A stretch of DNA of 64,000 bases from Sepiola atlantica (Eukaryota > Mollusca > Cephalopoda > Sepiida > Sepiolidae): positions 54,256,060 through 54,320,059 of the forward strand of contig OY744528.1 in the NCBI GenBank assembly GCA_963556195.1, written 5' to 3'. This document shows positions 1-9,772 of this stretch, in pieces; positions within the stretch are counted from its first letter, which is position 1; each line of letters begins with the position of its first letter. The notes under the pieces were generated by a model. That model saw only the letters and a program-made list of their open reading frames with translations. It was not told the origin of the DNA and ran no database searches. Position numbers and translations under genes: made by a program.

Positions 1-1199
1 TCATAATGCATTTCGGTTTCTTTGTAAACAAGTCAGCCATTTTAACATTTTGTTAATAGTTGAAATAATAAATCCATTACTTCGTGTGCGACATTTGAAA
101 GGAATTTGGAAGTATTTAAACTGTCGAATAGAAAGTCATTTAAACTTCATGTATTAAAAGATAATATTTGAAAATAAATGTTTGAGGTGGATATAGTTGT
201 ATAAAGAGGGTACTCCCCCCCCCAAAAAAAAAATTTTTAATAAATATTTTAGAATATTTATGGTTCTTTAATACTAGAGCGGCACGTGGGAAAATGTTTT
301 GTTAATTTTGGGGTACCACGTGCTACACGATGTCGTTAAATATTTAAGTTGAAAAATATTCATTTTTCATAAGTTCAAAATGATAATTGACTTGTCTTTG
401 ATGCATGAATGTGTACTCAGCAGTTTAAGAAATTTATTATTTTAATCTTGAAAACAAAACTTAGAGACAATCATTCAGTTTCCAGTTTCACTTTGGAAAA
501 ATAAAATGTAATTTTCACAATTAAAGTTTATATTTTTTTTAATTAAAACAAAATAGAAACGTTAAAACTAAAACATATTCGTCGATATTTAAATAATTTT
601 AATATCATTTTAAAATCAGATAGGGAAATAAAATATATTGAGGCTAATTAAAACTGTGAACTTAACGTTGATTGATTGACTATTTATATTTATTCTAATA
701 AAACTATAAATAAATTAGGGAAAATTATTAGAAAACCATCTGTCTGATGGTTTTCTAATAATGTTCTATTACAAATCCATACCTTCTATATAAAATAAAA
801 CTATATATTAATAAAAATTAAACTATATATTAATAAACATTTTTTTGATAATTACTTAATTTTTATTAAAATGTACACATTTTCTTTTAATTCAGTGCCT
901 TAAGATCTTTGAAATAGTTCCAGAAAAGTGATATTTATATTTCAAAAGATTAACAAAAAAACATTTCTTGAAATTTCAAAATTTACTGAATTACTTTTCA
1001 TTCTAAAAGTTTTTTGACGCGTAGAAATAGTTTTTCTTTTAGATTTACTTAAGGCTTTTACCTTTTAAACACTACCTTCTTTTCTATATATATATATATA
1101 TATATGTACTTCATGTATCCACATAAAATATTATAAGGAGATATAATTTTTTATGTATCAGTTTTCAGTATTTACTTCAACAGTGCTCGATACGTATAT

Positions 1200-1248
<49 letters not shown>
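1..1248. other. AT-rich non-coding stretch
   Basis: No coding region, RNA gene or recognisable element family was seen apart from the hairpin at 725-761 and short TA tracts near 1087-1106 and 1203-1250. Reading frames are all short and of biased composition. Confidence 0.6.
725..761. repeat. perfect inverted repeat, 16-bp arms
   Basis: Arms TTATTAGAAAACCATC (725-740) and its exact complement (746-761) are separated by the 5-nt loop TGTCT. The surroundings are AT-rich and no gene lies nearby, so a terminator role has no support. It may be the remnant of a small fold-back element or a replication-slippage palindrome. Confidence 0.85.

Positions 1249-1250
<2 letters not shown>
1203..1250. repeat. 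(TA)n microsatellite
   Basis: About 24 uninterrupted TA dinucleotides, abutting the Helitron-like block. Many elements in the window adjoin such tracts. Confidence 0.95.
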
Positions 1251-1850
1251 TAATAGAATACTCACCCTAGGACGGGTATAACCAATAGATTTAGCATTAG
1301 TTTAAAATTTAATGTGTTTTTCGTTGAGGGTATGGTACGGTTTTTGTGCCCCCCCCCCTTTTACATAAAAAAATAATAATGTGCCCACGTTACTCGCCCT
1401 CTTGTCTAGAATACATATTCTTTAAATCATAATAAGTTCAATAGTTTAGGATTTTATCGAGTACATATATATTATTGACGCTCACATGCATGCACCGATC
1501 ATTTTAACAATGTATTACATAATATAACTCAAAATTTAATGTAGAGCAATTCGTTTCTCGATTAAATTTTTGTATGTAACTTATTTAAAAAGTTTTTAGG
1601 GCAAGTGCGAGTTTAACAACAAAATAATGTGTCCATGTTACTCACCAGGTTGAACATTCATAATGATCGGTTTATAAAACAAAATATTTTTAATAAATTA
1701 GAAAAAAAATACTTTCTATATATGCACCCCCTAAATGTTAAAATGTACACACTAACATAATGTGCTTATGTTACTCACCGTATTGTCTAGAATATGTATT
1801 CCAAAATTAATAATGATCTATACATTAATTTAGGAGATATGTTTCCTAGG
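1249..1850 (-). mobile_element. Helitron-like non-autonomous element with three internal repeats
   Basis: Read on the minus strand, a unit of roughly 120-150 bp recurs three times (around 1386-1450, 1633-1680 and 1770-1830); each contains a run like TTACTCACC followed by a TCTAGAATA-type segment and a TAATGATC/ATAATAAG segment on the + strand. The same unit occurs three times in opposite orientation at 27040-27530. The + strand left edge has a degenerate GACGGGTATA half-hairpin (about 1272-1281) next to TAATAG, matching the better preserved hairpin plus CTAG end at 27497-27534. Helitron-like elements with central tandem repeats are known from molluscs (Pearl type) and insects; assignment here is by analogy. 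This copy is decayed and lacks an identifiable other end. Confidence 0.5.
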
Positions 1851-2390
1851 ACTTGAAACAGTGTACTGAAATTATTTTCTTTTCGAATCAAGAATTATTT
1901 TTTATTTCAATACTTTTGAAAATGCTTCAAATATCTTTTAACAAAAATTCATAATTTGGGAATATTTGTGATATTTTCATGTGTGAGCCTAAAGGAATAA
2001 ATAACTATTTTAAATAGAAGGAAAAATTTTAAATTTAAGAATGCATTTCAATTCGTCATCTGTATTTATTCTAAATCAATCGTTTCAAAATAAATGCAAT
2101 AAGACACACACATACACACAGTCATTTTAATAATATTATCTAAATTAGTTTAAATGTGTTAGAAAAGTGAAGAAATCTTTTTCCACTTCAAAAAAAGCAA
2201 AGTTTTAAATAAGTATAGTTTGCTTATTTTTCGTTCATGATTTATATTTTTAAACATATGTGAATGTTTTATTTATTTTTAGACGAAATATTTCTTTCAT
2301 CTTTTCAATTGGGTTTTCATGAGTTTAAGAAAATCATCGTCAATAAAAAAAAGTTGCCATGTTTATAATGAGATTTAAGACGTGAAAACG
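1851..2390. other. AT-rich stretch, nothing recognised
   Basis: No coding potential, RNA fold or repeat family was recognised. A short CA-rich run lies near 2105-2120. Confidence 0.5.
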
Positions 2391-2441
2391 AAGAAACACG
2401 ATTTATAATGACTTAAAAAGTCATTATAAATCGTGTTTCTT
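2391..2441. repeat. perfect hairpin, 24-bp arms, 3-nt loop
   Basis: Arms at 2391-2414 and 2418-2441 are exact complements with loop AAA. The 5' arm begins AAGAAACACG and ends AATGACTT. A transcript would fold into an uninterrupted 24-bp stem. The loop is very short for a miRNA precursor, so a palindrome or fold-back remnant is the likelier explanation. Confidence 0.9.
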
Positions 2442-2506
2442 TATTTTTTTCGAGATTATTTTGATTTTATTCATCTCTCCAAAGCTCATCTTATGCGATT
2501 CAGTTA

Positions 2507-2508
<2 letters not shown>

Positions 2509-2580
<72 letters not shown>
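2509..2580. repeat. (TA)n microsatellite
   Basis: More than 30 TA dinucleotides directly upstream of a TIR element that begins at TA, consistent with a TA target-site preference. Confidence 0.95.
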
Positions 2581-2585
<5 letters not shown>

Positions 2586-2957
2586 GGTGATTCATAAGTC
2601 ACTTAGCTATTTATTTTTGAAATTCTAAAGTTAAAAAATACGGTAATACAAAACAGACAGTTTATTCAACAAATGCATTTATGGGAGTTTAAAATTCCAG
2701 AAAATTTTCAAAATTTCCACCTTCGTTTTGCATACATAGCTCCATTCTTTTTTGCAGGGAATTTACGACTCTTTGTAGCCTATTTGATTGATTATGGTGT
2801 TGTGCGAAGGAGGCTTTTTGTTCACATCACGTTTCCATTGCCTTTCAACAAGTGTGGGAGATTCATCAAATTTGGCCATATGAATAACAATAAAAATTCG
2901 CTCTTCAATTGTAAATGACATTTTAAATAGCTAAGTGAAGTGACTTATGAATCACCT

Positions 2958-2961
<4 letters not shown>
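2581..2961. mobile_element. Tc1/mariner-type deletion derivative (MITE-like)
   Basis: The ends are long inverted repeats: TACAGGGTGATTCATAAGTC at 2581-2600, continuing CACTTAGCTATTT, and its near-complement at 2925-2961, which ends GAATCACCTTGTA. Both ends touch (TA)n, fitting TA target duplication. Between them lies the start of a transposase-like reading frame on the minus strand, so this looks like an internally deleted relative of an autonomous DNA transposon. Family assignment beyond TA-inserting DDE transposon is uncertain. Confidence 0.8.
2763..2921 (-). pseudogene. transposase N-terminal fragment
   Basis: A 52-codon frame starts at the ATG complement of 2919-2921 and begins MSFTIEERIF. 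The pattern T-x-E-E-R-x-F-I-V followed by a helix and a KKPPSHNTI segment resembles the N-terminal helix-turn-helix of transposases of the Tc1/mariner and related DDE groups. A TAA stop follows at about 2763 and the catalytic domain is absent, so it cannot be active. It lies wholly inside the 381-bp TIR element and supplies the argument that the element derives from a coding transposon. Confidence 0.55.
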
Positions 2962-2990
<29 letters not shown>

Positions 2991-2992
<2 letters not shown>

Positions 2993-3164
2993 TGGACGGC
3001 GGCACCGGGGGGCAGTGGGGGAGGGGGGCTCAAGCCCCCTCACTTTTTGACTTGCCCCCCCCCCACTTTACGGTCATCAATAATTAAGTTGATATGCATG
3101 TGTTTAACCGCCCCCCCCACTTTTTTGGAGGACCCCCACTTTTATAACTGTCCCGCCGGCCCTG
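2991..3164. mobile_element. GC-rich short TIR-like element
   Basis: A 174-bp GC-rich island sits in (TA)n on both sides. It starts CATGGACGGCGGCACC and ends GTCCCGCCGGCCCTGTA, giving imperfect inverted ends (GGCGGCAC against GTCCCGCC). The interior has three runs of C around phrases such as CCCCCACTTT. The composition contrasts sharply with the flanks. It is probably a non-autonomous DNA element, class unknown. Confidence 0.5.
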
Positions 3165-3180
3165 TATATATATATATATA

Positions 3181-3461
3181 TCTTATCTGTCAACTTATCA
3201 ATCACTACTTCCTCTGATGATAAGATTTAAATCTTTGAAAAGCCGTGCTTAAGGAATACAGAGAGAAGAAGAAGAAATATTTTTATTTACTAAGTGCTCC
3301 TTGTTCTGAACAACTGAAGATATTGATCTGTTTCCATTTACAGGTCTAACTATTTTTCATTGACTCACCTTATTTTTGCTCTATCCAGTATATTGAGCTT
3401 TCCTCATCTCACAACAGGTCTAATTCTCTAAAAGTTATCTTTTAGTTATAAACCTTCATAT
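3181..3461 (+). repeat. PLE left pseudo-LTR
   Basis: It begins TCTTATCTGTCAACTTATCA and ends at AACCTTCATAT, where the second copy (7935-8220) also ends. The main difference between copies is a 5-bp indel after GGAATACA (AATTG in the right copy). It contains the hammerhead at 3209-3256 near its 5' end. Conserved ends and near-identity suggest an insertion not extremely old. Confidence 0.92.
3209..3256 (+). ncRNA. hammerhead ribozyme (PLE, copy 1)
   Basis: All invariant parts are present in order. Stem I 5' strand is TTCCT (3209-3213); the core CTGATGA is 3214-3220; stem II is the self-complementary AAGAT/ATCTT with a TTAA loop (3222-3235) flanked by a T.T mismatch; the core GAA is 3237-3239; stem III is AAGC/GCTT with loop CGT (3240-3250); the cleavage nucleotide is A3251; the stem I 3' strand AGGAA (3252-3256) pairs fully with TTCCT. 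Predicted cleavage is 3' of A3251, an NUH site of type UUA. Hammerheads in PLE pseudo-LTRs are established; activity of this copy is inference. Confidence 0.9.
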
Positions 3462-3502
3462 TTACACTCCTCCTGAGTTGAGCGTTTTTTCCTACTTGTG
3501 AT

Positions 3503-6176
3503 ATGTTCAGCAAGGAATTTATCCCTCTCTCTGCAAAAAATATCCCAATCCCCTCAAACGAGGCATATATTTGTAAGCTGATCCAAGCGACGAAGAAGTT
3601 CATCACCAATGTTCGGTGGAGAGCCTTCCACTACGACCTACGCAGTGGATCAAAGGACCAGAAGCCTGACACTAACATCGTGCCAACCCCAGAGATCGAT
3701 GTTTCGACGCTACCTATAAACTCCTCCAGGGAGCTAAGGAACTGGAAAGACAAGCCGCGTCAAGGTATGACCTGAAAACTTCTTCCTTTCCTGGGCAAAA
3801 TCATAACCTAAATGAATTTGAAGACGAATTGTTTGCCCTTATCAAAAACATAAAATTTAAAAAACACAATAAGCACCCTAACCCCATACTCAAAATTCAA
3901 TAGCTTTACTAATAAGATTAAGAAATACCATGATATAGTAGTCCCTGCAGATAAGACTAAAAATTACTACAAATTAACTTACACTGACTATAAAAACTTA
4001 ATTTATAAAGAACTTAATAAATCTTATAAAAGTACACCTATAAGCACTCTCAATACTATCAACTCGGAGGCCAAATCCCTTCTTACTTCCTTAAATGTCT
4101 TAAACTACACAGAAATCGTGACCCCAGCCACACCTAGATGTACATTAAAAGACCATAAAAGAAACTTCCACGAAAACCCTACCATTAGATTAATCTGCCC
4201 CTCTAAATCAGATCTAGGCATTATAAGCAAAAACATATTAGATAGAATAATCCCAAACCTTAAATCTAAAATTTCTTACACCCTTTGGCAATCTTCAGAT
4301 GAGGTATCTAGCTGGTTTCTTTAACCTTAAAAACAAGTCAAACCCTAACCTAAATTTCATTACGTTCGACATAAATAATTACTACCAATCTATTACCCCC
4401 ATTCTACTTAATAAAGCCTTAATACTCGCTAAAAAGAATTCAGATCTGACAAACCTGGAAATTGAGCTGATCAAACTAGCTAGGAAATCCCTTCTCCAAT
4501 TTGACAACAAGCTTTGGACAAGGAGAGACACCCCTAATAATTTCGACATCACAATGGGAGCCTCAGACTCTGCCCAGGTGACGGACTTAGTGGGGATATA
4601 TTTAATGAGACAACTGAAATATAACTTCGGACATTTGAGAGGTGGTCTGTACAGGGACGATGCACTATTTGTGTCTGGAGAAAGATCAAGACAATATAAC
4701 AACACCATAAAAAATCTCCATAGCTTCTTTAAAAATCACGGACTTGCAATTACAGTAGAATCTGAAAGGAGAACCTCTAACTTCTTAGATTTAACTCTAA
4801 ACCTTAATCTTGAAACTTTTAGCCCCTATCATAAACCAAACCTAACCTTATTCTACGTACATAAATACTCTAACCATCCTAAGTCAATTATTAACTCAAT
4901 TGCCCGGTCAGTCTCTAATAGAATTTCTAAACTTTCTGCTAACAAATCTATTTTTAAACAGAATTGCAATTTTTATGATAACGCCTTACGTGCCTCAGGA
5001 TATAACGATAAAATTAGATACAATAACACCCCTCCAGCCCGTAAAAATAAAAATAATTTCACTAACTTAATTACCCATAATATGGCTTTAAATTCCAGAA
5101 GACGGGAAAATTCTAATATCCCCTCGAATCCTAACTCTCACAATACAGATAACCTGGAAACTATAAATACTAACCAGAAATCTGAGGGAGATAAAAAGTC
5201 AAGAAGGAAAAATAATATCTGGTTCAACCCACCCTTCAACTGCAATGTAAAAACCAACATCCCAAAAGAATTCTTTAAAATCTTAGACAAATGCTTTAGG
5301 TACCCCCATAAATATAGCACAATACTAAATAAAAACTCTATTAAGATATCCTACTCCACTATGCCCAACATAGCGCAAAGTATAATTTCCTCCAATAATA
5401 AAAAAAATAAAAACTGCCCAACAAACTCCCCCCTTCTCCCCAAAATAAATGTAATTGTCGTAGACCCAGAGACTGCCCCCTAAATGGTGACTGCATTCAT
5501 AGTGATGTTATATACGCATGCCCCATTAGGGAATTCCGACAGAGCTCTGGCTTTACATCGAACCCCGTCGTGACAAACCTGCAACCACTGCGTGCTGCTT
5601 CTTGCCCCAATGATCAGCCAACCCATAGTACTAACAATAACCACCTTAGCTCTTACCCCTCACGCTCAACAAGTAATTTTGAAATCGACCCAAACAGCAT
5701 AAACACCCCGATTGTTCTTGGTCCTCCCCTAACACCCCAACTTGATACAGTTGCAGATTCATCCTTACAAGCAGCTACCAATATCCTTAATCACTCAAAT
5801 GTAAATTCCGCCCCCCAACAAAATTCACACGTACATAGGTTTGAGCGCCTTCCCAATTAAGATAAGAATCTCAAACCATATGCAATCATTTAAATTAAAT
5901 AACGATAACTCTAGCACCTCGCTCTCTAAATTAGTCAGAAACCTAAAAATCAGTAATACATCCTACTCATTGCATTGGTCCATCTTGAAAAAATTTAGAT
6001 CATACACCCCAGGCTCTCCACATTGCAGCCTCTGCACTATGGAAACCTACACAATAGCCACGGCTAATAAATCCTTAAACACTATTAATTCTAAAAACGA
6101 ATTTATCTCCCATTGCAGACACAAACGCAAATTCAAATACTCCAACTTTTTACCCCCCCCACCTAGCAATAATTAA
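3503..6176 (+). pseudogene. PLE polyprotein (RT plus GIY-YIG endonuclease), frameshifted
   Basis: This is one ancestral reading frame broken into pieces. The N-terminal part at 3503-3775 has a KFITNVRWRAF motif typical of PLEs. A VVPADKTKNYYKL segment follows at about 3938-3976, in frame with 4118-4324, which carries CTLKDHK and PTIRLICPS. The frame shifts at about 4316 into the RT (4299-5483) with FITFDINNYYQS (motif A), TMGASDSAQVTDLVG and the catalytic YRDD in GGLYRDDALF. Near 5390-5445 it shifts again: NKCNCRRPRDCPLNGDC and DVIYA are read in a second frame from about 5444, then from 5832 YIGLSAFPIKIRISNH, SLHWSILKK, CSLC and the HCRHKRKF end in a third. At least four frame changes make it inactive. 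Reverse transcription and strand nicking are the family roles. Confidence 0.92.
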
Positions 6177-7934
6177 CCGTACTTTCCCTCCCCCATAACA
6201 CCCAATTCTCTTATTCACTATTTATCTATCATGGTTAGCCCCTTTACTAATTCTAATTTCTCTAGTTTGAACATTTAACCTATCCCTTAATACTCACTAA
6301 TCTATTGCTGAACTACATTGCTGCCCGGCGACTGCCTTGTGGTTGTCTTTGATCTTGGTGCTGATTTGCCATCCCTTATAATATTTTGACCTTGCCTAAT
6401 ATCTTGAGTACATGTATTAGTGCTGCGGATATGCATGTTTGCATGTGTATATGTATATAGTCGCCAGAAATCTCGAGTGTATATATTAGTGCTACGGATT
6501 TCTGTAGACGTGTGTGCCTGATGTGAATATATGCGGAGGATACTGAGATGCTTTTGGTTTTGTGGATGCGTGTGTATATATGTGTATATGTATATACGGG
6601 TATGTATGTATACATGTGTGGACTTTACATGTGCATTTGTATGTATATGTGATTATGTTAACGTGGCTGCACGCATGTGCCTTTGTACATTTCATGACCG
6701 ATTGTATGGGATGCTCATTGACATAGGGAGCAGTGGGGTACTGCCCCGAGCAGTTGAGGGCAGCAGTGCAGCTACACATCTATATACCTATTTATCCCAA
6801 TTTTAAAATTATATTTTATATTTTCCTCATCCTATTTTTCTATCCTTTATTTTATTTTTCTATTTCTCACTTTCTATTGCTTATTCACTATTTAATTTTA
6901 TTAATATACTCTGCATCTGCTAAAAAAACCTTCTTCTTTTTTCCATATTTTGACAACCTACACTGTCAATTTATTTTATAGAATGACAATTAGTTCAAAA
7001 TCCTTCAGAACCATTTTCTTCTACATAGATATCTATTGAATCCTTAGGACTTTTTAAAGCCATTACGGGGAAAACACTGTTCCTTTTTTAACCTCTTATA
7101 ATCCCATAAACCCTCCTGACCCTATCTCCCCACCCAAGTTTTTTATTTTTTATCTAACCATCTTCACGGCCATTTTCCTTTTTGCCCCGCCAATAAGTCT
7201 AATCATCTCTGAAGCTTATCTGCATTTAATCTAAACTTTAAACCCTACAGGAATTCAATTTCCCAGTACTGACCAGAAGTTATAACACTTCTTAATTTGA
7301 CCACCCTAGATTTTATTTTTCTTCCCTCTTTTGCCTAAACATCATTAACCCCATTCCCCACTCATAGGATTGGCGCCTCTCTCCTCATTCTCTCTTGCTT
7401 TTTTTCCTTACTCTTTTCTTTTTTCTTTTTTTCTCTCCTTTTCTTCTGTTTTTTCTTTTTCTTTTTTCTTTTTTGTCTTTTCCTCCTTTTTTCTTCTTTC
7501 TTTTCGGTTCCTAACCCCCCATCTCCTTTGCTATTTCCACTTTTTTCTTTTTCTTACCTTCCCCTACATATCCCATAATTCCAAGTAAGTTTCACACTTT
7601 ACAACAATTCGGATTACCATTTTTCATTGAGTTTTGGTTCGTTGCTTTTTGCCTTTGGATCTGTTTACTTGAAAACAGGAAGAAATGCGTTTTCTTAATA
7701 TGGCTAATTTTGTCTGATCCCCCCTCTAAGGACTAAGGACTTGGGTGGAATCTTCGCTGTTGGATTTTCATGCAGATTCTTCTGGATTTACCAATTACAT
7801 TTGAACCCCATACAACTTGGATCTCCGTGTTTGGTGACTTTCATTTACATTGAAACACACCCATTTGAACTTTTAAATCCTTTTCAAAAGAACTTTTTTT
7901 TTAAAACTTTTTCCAAATTTTGAATATTGACAGT
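6177..7934 (+). other. PLE 3' untranslated region
   Basis: This lies between the pol end and the right pseudo-LTR. It contains CA/TG-rich sequence (about 6420-6640), a strongly pyrimidine-rich tract (about 7390-7570) and otherwise AT-rich DNA. The reading frames here are compositional artefacts of these tracts and nothing else is identifiable. Confidence 0.65.
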
Positions 7935-8213
7935 TCTTATCTGTCAACTTATCAATCACTACTTCCTCTGATGATAAGATTTAAATCTTTGAAAAGCCGT
8001 GCTTAAGGAATACAATTGAAAGAGAAGAAGAAGAAATATTTTTATTTACTAAATGCTCCTTGTTCTGAACAACTGAAGATATTGATATGTTTCCATTTAC
8101 AGGTCTAACTATTTTTCATTGACTCACCTTATTTTTGCTCTATCCAGTATATTGAGCTTTCCTCATCTCAAACTAGGTCTAATTCTCTAAAAGTTATCTT
8201 TTAGTTATAAACC

Positions 8214-8220
<7 letters not shown>
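7935..8220 (+). repeat. PLE right pseudo-LTR
   Basis: This direct repeat of 3181-3461 starts TCTTATCTGTC and ends AACCTTCATAT before a (TA)n run. The sequence just upstream (TTGAATATTGACAGT) belongs to the internal 3' region. It carries a second hammerhead with the same core and stems. Confidence 0.92.
7963..8010 (+). ncRNA. hammerhead ribozyme (PLE, copy 2)
   Basis: The core and all three stems are identical to those at 3209-3256: TTCCT at 7963-7967, CTGATGA at 7968-7974, GAA at 7991-7993, stem III to 8004, cleavage nucleotide A8005, AGGAA at 8006-8010. The two predicted cleavage sites are 4754 nt apart, so a transcript through both copies would release a unit-length RNA. Sequence beyond the ribozyme differs by an indel, yet the fold is intact in both copies. 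Confidence 0.9.

Positions 8221-8252
<32 letters not shown>
8219..8252. repeat. (TA)n microsatellite
   Basis: Uninterrupted TA dinucleotides directly following the right pseudo-LTR of the PLE. A matching (TA)n lies left of the element, compatible with insertion into a TA tract. Confidence 0.9.
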
Positions 8253-8256
<4 letters not shown>

Positions 8257-8631
8257 ATTTGCAAAAAGACTCAGCTTTGCATCCGACCAATATTATTTTG
8301 AAAAAAAAAAAAATACTTTTACTTTTTAATATTAAATGTTTGTGTGGGGCCAATGATATACTCCGCATCGATAAGTAAGTAAAGTGATTTCGGTAACTTT
8401 ATAGTCTTTAGCCACCTCGAGGTACACCCGGCATTTCGCCTGTGCACAACTGCTCCAAACTGTGAATGATTTCTTAACATTTCAATTCTTTTATTTTTTA
8501 AGTTCTATAATTTTTATGATATAAAATGAAAATGTCATATTTCCTTTTTATGGATTCAAAAGAGAATGCCCTCTTGATCAAAATGAAATATACTTATCCA
8601 AGTACTTTGTGTAATGTATTTTCCGAATACA
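8253..8631. other. non-coding stretch between PLE and mariner
   Basis: AT-rich except for a modestly GC-richer patch at 8340-8465. No coding frame, RNA or repeat family was recognised. Confidence 0.45.
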
Positions 8632-9640
8632 TACAATGGTCTGTCTAAAACGTATCCAACCTTGGGCAAAAAAAATATTTCAAATACATGACGGGGTTGG
8701 GACCCTAATCCCCTTCAAAGTAGGATCCTTGTGCTTGCACACACTTAGCCCACCGATCCTCCACTGCCGGAAACACCTCTGGACGTCTTCTTTTGGAATG
8801 GTGTTCATCTCTACCGTCGCGTTCCACATTATCTCCTCTCTAGTTTCAAAACGGGAACCTTTCAGTGGTATCTTACATTTTCAAAACAACCAAAAGTCGC
8901 AAGAAGCCATGTCTGGAGAGTAGGGAGGTTGGCAAACGACTGGAATTCCATGTTCGGCCAAGAAATGTTGGATCAATTGGGATGAATGTGTGAGAGAGCG
9001 TTCTCAGGATGCAGAAAGTCCTGTGCAACTTAAAAACGGAGGTCCTTTTGTTCCTGCGACAAAAACTTGGGCACAAATTTCGCAGCCATTCTGTGCATGT
9101 TCAAATCATCACGCAAAATTCCATGTGCGAAATCTTTACGCACTCCGACCTCTTGGGCGATCTCCTGCACGGTTGAACGACGATCTTCCATCACCAAATT
9201 TCGCACCTTCTCAACAATAGCTGCACTCAGAGCAGTTTAAGGCCTGCCAGAACGCTGGTCACTCTCTGTTGATGTGCGGCCATTTTTGAATCGGTTGAAC
9301 CACTCCTTAATTTGTATTACATCCATCGCATTTTTTCCAAACACCTGCTAAATCTTACGAATTGTTTTGCTTTGATAATCACCAAGCTTTTGACAAAATT
9401 TGATGCAGTACCTATGCTTAACACGTTCAGTCATCTTGAGAGAATCGGTAATCTCACAGACACGTTGTGTATCACCTCACTCAGCGACCGACAGGCAGTA
9501 ACTAACACGCAGGAAGGCGGTGATAAAATTCACACATGCGCATAAAGGTGTCTTCTTTCACTGTGCAGAGTGGCGCCACCCTATCGTCTCTATTTTGCAC
9601 GGAAAAAAAAAGGTCACATAATTTTTAGACAGGCCTCGTA
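8632..9640 (-). mobile_element. mariner element, decayed
   Basis: The ends are inverted: the right end reads outward TACGAGGCCTGTCTAAAAAT (complement of 9621-9640) and the left end begins TACAATGGTCTGTCTAAAAC at 8632, sharing TGTCTAAAA. The insertion is at TA. The minus strand carries a stop-riddled mariner transposase. A second copy of one end is at 12690-12862, where the terminus TACGAGGCCTGTTTAAAACG is better preserved. Confidence 0.85.
8650..9434 (-). pseudogene. mariner transposase (SETMAR/GVQW3-like HTH domain)
   Basis: Conceptual reading from the ATG complement at 9432-9434 gives MTERVKHRYCIKFCQKLGD, then QIKEWFNRFKNGRTS, a RSGRP linker and NLVMEDRRSTVQEIAQEVG. This is the paired helix-turn-helix of mariner transposases familiar from SETMAR and GVQW3-type proteins. 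Further on, TWLLATFGCFEN and a FRQWRIGG-like end mark the catalytic region and C-terminus. Several in-frame stops (for example after TIRKI and after RSGRP) and small frameshifts make it non-functional. Length fits a full transposase of about 340 residues with a deletion. Confidence 0.85.
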
Positions 9641-9735
9641 TGGTTATGGTGTCTATCCTTGCATACACTTAGACCAGGAGGAGTTTGTGAACAAATAAAC
9701 ACGCAGACAGAAACTACAACTTTATATATATACTA
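9641..9735 (-). mobile_element. Helitron-like 5' end (inverted) abutting next element
   Basis: The + strand reads AACACGCAGACAGAAACTAC then ACTTTATATATATA, the complement of a start such as TATATATAAAGT followed by a TCTGTCTG-like run, which I associate with Helitron-like 5' ends. A very similar inverted end is at 20100-20150 and another at 55295-55335. No coding sequence is attached. Assignment rests on pattern resemblance only. Confidence 0.35.
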
Positions 9736-9772
9736 GCAAATATATGCTCTTCCAGTCGCATATTTTTGCTAG
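9733..9772. repeat. CTAG-ended hairpin (Helitron-like terminus)
   Basis: CTAGCAAATATATGC (9733-9747) and GCATATTTTTGCTAG (9758-9772) form an imperfect stem around a TCTTCCAGTC loop. Equivalent CTAGCAAA...TTTGCTAG hairpins occur at 30311-30351 and 51003-51045. Helitron 3' ends have a hairpin followed by CTRR; here the CTAG is part of the hairpin itself. Confidence 0.6.

Larger units (their letters stand above)
3181..8220 (+). mobile_element. Penelope-like retroelement (PLE) with pseudo-LTRs
   Basis: A 5-kb unit is bounded by direct repeats of about 285 bp (3181-3461 and 7935-8220) that are almost identical apart from small indels. Between them is a single degraded pol whose RT has the YRDD active site and whose C-terminus has a GIY-YIG type nuclease half. 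Direct pseudo-LTRs, this RT-nuclease order and hammerhead ribozymes inside the repeats are the known hallmarks of PLEs. The left flank is (TA)n; the right repeat runs into another (TA)n at 8219. About 1.7 kb of AT- and pyrimidine-rich sequence after the coding part has no recognised function. Confidence 0.93.

Noticed and set aside
6376..6981. Frames on both strands downstream of the PLE coding region
   Set aside because: They come from TATG/CA-rich sequence in the PLE 3' region; no similarity and no conserved structure.
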